Source: Melghiribacillus thermohalophilus (GTDB taxonomy: Bacteria; Bacillota; Bacilli; Bacillales; Alkalibacillaceae). Taken from it: DNA of 64,000 nt. Positions 61,961-64,000 of the stretch are shown here, piece by piece. How positions within the stretch are numbered: the stretch's first letter is position 1; every line of letters begins with the position of its first letter. The stretch is from the NCBI RefSeq assembly GCF_004342905.1, contig NZ_SMAN01000017.1:1-64000 (forward strand). Direction: 5' to 3'. A program made the translations under genes and the position numbers. A model generated the notes under the pieces. It had not been told where the DNA came from, ran no database searches, and worked only from the letters and a program-made list of their open reading frames with translations.

Positions 61961-62092
61961 ATGCACGTGGGAAGCAAAGGCTGGTATGTAAATGAGTTAA
62001 AAAAGCTGGGCGTGCGCTATTATGGAGGGCGGAAGCTGGAAAGGTACAAAAAGCCTATTCTTGCCAATCTTCTGGCACAAAAGAAAAAATAA
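61961..62092 (+). CDS. yflJ: DUF2639/YflJ-like 43-residue protein
   Basis: The 43-codon ORF MHVGSKGWYVNELKKLG... contains the GSKGWYV start and the RKLERYKKPILANL helix that I recall from B. subtilis YflJ and the DUF2639 family (function unknown). GAAAGGGTG lies about seven bases before the ATG, and a strong terminator follows 8 bp after the stop, supporting a real monocistronic gene. It is basic and has no membrane segment. Confidence 0.75.
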   Translation: MHVGSKGWYVNELKKLGVRYYGGRKLERYKKPILANLLAQKKK

Positions 62093-62100
62093 CGTAACGG

Positions 62101-62131
62101 TAACAGGGAGAATCCTCCCTGTTCTTTTTTT
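62101..62131 (+). terminator. Terminator after the yflJ-like gene
   Basis: AACAGGGAG/CTCCCTGTT with a short loop is followed by CTTTTTTT. Confidence 0.85.
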
Positions 62132-62225
62132 GGTATATAATACTATCCGCATCCTCCCCCATAAACTGCTACAATAAAGAGAATAAATATAAGAGTAAAT
62201 TTCGACAAAATGGAGGAAAAAGCAT

Positions 62226-63233
62226 ATGTTTTCATCACCAGAAATAGGCATCGACCTCGGTACTGCAAATTTGCTCATTTACAGTAAAAATAAAGGAATT
62301 GTGTTTAATGAACCATCTGTAGCTGCTATTGATATAAATACAAAAGATGTGTTGGCTGTAGGCGAAGAAGCTAAGCGGATGATTGGAAGAACTCCGAAGC
62401 ATATTGTACCCGTAAGACCCTTAAAAGATGGAGTTATTGCGGATTATGAAATCACTACAAAAATGTTAAAGGCCATGTTAAAAAAAGTCAGTGCCAGAGT
62501 CGGTCACTCCCTGCGCAAACCCATTGTAGTCATTTGTACACCTACTGGTTCCACCTCTGTTGAGCGGCGTGCCATTGAAAATGCCGTGAAGGAATATGGA
62601 GCCAAGCAGGTTCATTTAATAGAAGAACCTCTTGCAGCAGCAATTGGTGCCGGACTTCCAATAGACGAGCCCATTTCCAATGTGGTAGTGGATATTGGCG
62701 GCGGAACGAGTGAAGTGGCCATTATTTCTTTTGGTGGAGTAGTCAGCTCTCGATCAGTCCGTGTGGCAGGGGATCATATGGATCAGGCCATTATTCAAAC
62801 GATTCGCCAAAAATATAATATCCTTATTGGTGACCGGACTGCTGAACTCGTTAAAATGGAGATCGGCCATGCTCTCATTGATCATGATGAGCTAACAATG
62901 GATGTAAGGGGAAGGGATATGGTCACCGGTCTTCCGAAAACGGTCACCCTATCCTCCTATGAAATTCAAAAGGCACTCGCAGATAAATTACAACAAATTC
63001 TGGAAGCGATTCGGTCAACCCTGGAACATTGCCCACCTGAGCTGAGCGGGGACATCGTTGAATATGGGGTTACCTTAACTGGAGGAGGAGCATTATTAAA
63101 AGGGATGCAGGAGTGGTTATCCGATGAACTTTCTGTCCCTGTTCATTTGGCTCCCAACCCGCTGGAATCTGTTGCGATCGGCACAGGAAAATCATTGAAA
63201 TTTATTCATAAACTTCAAAAAGCCGCCAGGTAG
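62226..63233 (+). CDS. mreBH: Rod-shape actin homologue MreBH
   Basis: The 335-residue actin-fold protein has phosphate 1 [19 protein letters not shown], the connect/phosphate 2 [19 protein letters not shown] and the adenosine motif [11 protein letters not shown]. Length and the start [15 protein letters not shown] match B. subtilis MreBH rather than MreB or Mbl. It forms membrane-bound filaments that guide lateral wall enzymes such as LytE. GGAGG lies 8 bases before the ATG. It is a single gene here with its own terminator, unlike mreB, which sits with mreCD. Confidence 0.88.
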   Translation: MFSSPEIGIDLGTANLLIYSKNKGIVFNEPSVAAIDINTKDVLAVGEEAKRMIGRTPKHIVPVRPLKDGVIADYEITTKMLKAMLKKVSARVGHSLRKPIVVICTPTGSTSVERRAIENAVKEYGAKQVHLIEEPLAAAIGAGLPIDEPISNVVVDIGGGTSEVAIISFGGVVSSRSVRVAGDHMDQAIIQTIRQKYNILIGDRTAELVKMEIGHALIDHDELTMDVRGRDMVTGLPKTVTLSSYEIQKALADKLQQILEAIRSTLEHCPPELSGDIVEYGVTLTGGGALLKGMQEWLSDELSVPVHLAPNPLESVAIGTGKSLKFIHKLQKAAR

Positions 63234-63261
63234 CTATTCTTCATATTTCTTCGAATACAAA

Positions 63262-63299
63262 AAAAGCAACTGATCCAGAGTGATCAGCTGCTTTTTTTA
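63262..63299. terminator. Bidirectional terminator after mreBH
   Basis: AAAAAGCAACTGATC/GATCAGCTGCTTTTT has one mismatch and strong A and T runs on both sides. It overlaps the shifted-frame end of the neighbouring lipoprotein gene. Confidence 0.85.
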
Positions 63300-63351
63300 T
63301 TACCCATATCGTTTTGCACTTCTCCTGTACGGGAGTCAACAATAAACCAGC

Positions 63352-63837
63352 CTATAGTAGCGGTATGTGTAGTCCCGCCGTACTTTCTACGATTTCATAT
63401 ACATGAATCATATAATCATTTTGATCCATGCGATCAAATTCGATGTTTATTTCCGTATTATTTTCGATCTGAAGATGCTCCTGTACCAGTTTCACAGCAT
63501 CCTCTGTTGTAATATTTGATCCTTCACTGCCAGGATTGCTGTCTTCTCCCCTGCCATTGGACGGCTCTTCATCCTGCTGGCCAGATTTACCACTGGGAGA
63601 GTTGCCATCGTTATTTGAAACTGGTTCATCCGGATCGGCTGATTTGTCCTCATCACTGTCCGGGTCCCCTTTCTGATTCTGATCCCCACCTGAAGAACTT
63701 CCTTCACCAGATTGTTCTTCTGACTGGTCAGGATCGGCGTTCTGGGATTGACTATCCCCTTCATCATCTGAACATCCGCTGATGAATAACATAACCGCTG
63801 CCAAAACAACGAGATTACCGAAAAGAAACCGTTTCAT
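63352..63837 (-). CDS. Lipoprotein with acidic linker and PepSY-like C-terminus, probably frameshifted
   Basis: The 161-residue precursor has a lipoprotein signal with lipobox FISGC (Cys about 22). An Asp/Glu/Ser/Gly-rich linker spans about 80 residues (30-110) and a small domain TTEDAVKLVQEHLQI... HVYEIVE follows. The frame then ends in TAGLHIPLL. A single-base shift near 63380 continues the domain for about 30 further codons (GGTTHTATIGWFIVDSRTGE) to a TGA at 63284. HTAT-x-GW and a DxxTGxV ending look like the natural domain end, so the annotated C-terminus is probably a 1-bp deletion. AGAAAGGG lies nine bases before the ATG. Confidence 0.7.
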   Translation of the reverse strand: MKRFLFGNLVVLAAVMLFISGCSDDEGDSQSQNADPDQSEEQSGEGSSSGGDQNQKGDPDSDEDKSADPDEPVSNNDGNSPSGKSGQQDEEPSNGRGEDSNPGSEGSNITTEDAVKLVQEHLQIENNTEINIEFDRMDQNDYMIHVYEIVESTAGLHIPLL

Positions 63838-63967
63838 TGCTACTGCCCTTTCTGTTCATTTACCTCGATCAACCCATCGAATATTTTTCGTAGACAGTCC
63901 ATATCGTTGGATTCCTTTTGTAAAAACTTTTGAAAAAAGACAGGGAATTTTTTTCTGACAACAACTT

Positions 63968-64000
63968 AATATTGACCGAGCAGCCCTTTTTCCATGGCGA
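63968..64000 (-). CDS. Possible 3' end of a gene running off the window
   Basis: On the minus strand the last bases read ...AMEKGLLGQY and then TAA (63968-63970). A C-terminus of this form is plausible, but only ten residues are visible, and other frames are open too. No function is proposed. Confidence 0.25.

Noticed and set aside
62140-62225. SigI-type promoter upstream of mreBH
   Set aside because: A CCCCC stretch is present, but no correctly spaced CGAA box was found.
1-64000. tRNA, rRNA, riboswitch or T-box elements
   Set aside because: No tRNA cloverleaf, rRNA core sequence or recognisable riboswitch core was seen in any intergenic region.

Overview
The window reads as chromosomal DNA of a low-to-moderate GC endospore-forming Firmicute of the family Bacillaceae. 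Supporting signs are AGGAGG-type ribosome binding sites, a B. subtilis-like yfj/yfk gene block (alkA, pdaA, yfkD, yfkF, yfkH, yfkI, yfkJ), an lnrJKLMN (yfiJKLMN) cluster, comC, pfeT, mreBH, yhfW and a yflJ-like small gene, together with PerR-, Fur- and CcpA-type sites. Several transporters belong to sodium-coupled families (SSS, AGCS, NSS, DASS, NhaC-like), which suggests a sodium-rich habitat; this is inference. No rRNA, tRNA, CRISPR array, prophage or intact transposase was seen.

Layout. 1-5.5 kb: Gfo/Idh/MocA oxidoreductase, UvrD-type helicase, GNAT acetyltransferase and a Rieske-tailed FAD oxidoreductase. 5.8-9.6 kb: a PAS/AAA+ sigma-54 activator, then a 3-hydroxybutyrate-dehydrogenase-like SDR and a GntP permease behind a -24/-12 promoter with twin palindromes upstream. 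9.7-12.7 kb: thioredoxin-reductase-like flavoprotein, cold shock protein, and a 35-residue membrane peptide overlapping an SSS symporter gene behind a cre site. 12.9-17.3 kb: a ferric-iron ABC transporter with three Fur boxes. 17.4-20 kb: a decayed heptad-repeat ORF, an acyl-CoA synthetase and a 317-bp MITE-like element. 20-25.3 kb: an lnrNMLKJ-type two-component/ABC exporter cluster. 25.6-35.9 kb: prepilin peptidase, alcohol dehydrogenase, DASS and MFS transporters, DUF1906 protein, CtaG/DUF2243 pair, RlmCD and AlkA. 36-47.4 kb: the yfj/yfk-like block with PfeT inserted. 47.5-55.5 kb: alanine symporter, a four-gene ECF sigma operon with a triple-TM2 membrane protein, an SRAP protein, PlsC, a HAD hydrolase and a macrodomain protein. 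55.5-61 kb: a TetR-controlled kynurenine operon (kynU-kynB-kynA-NSS transporter) for tryptophan uptake and breakdown to anthranilate. 61-64 kb: YkgJ-type protein, DUF2639 mini-gene, MreBH and a frameshifted lipoprotein gene.

The least explained structures are: a dispersed family of paired inverted repeats (consensus GTGCCTGTCACCTGTCGAAA) placed at gene ends around hairpins; the ECF sigma/anti-sigma/triple-TM2/LiaF-like operon; a heptad-repeat ORF broken by two compensating indels; and a plus-strand terminator lying upstream of the DUF1906 gene inside a divergent intergenic region. Functional calls come from remembered families and visible motifs only; no searches were run.
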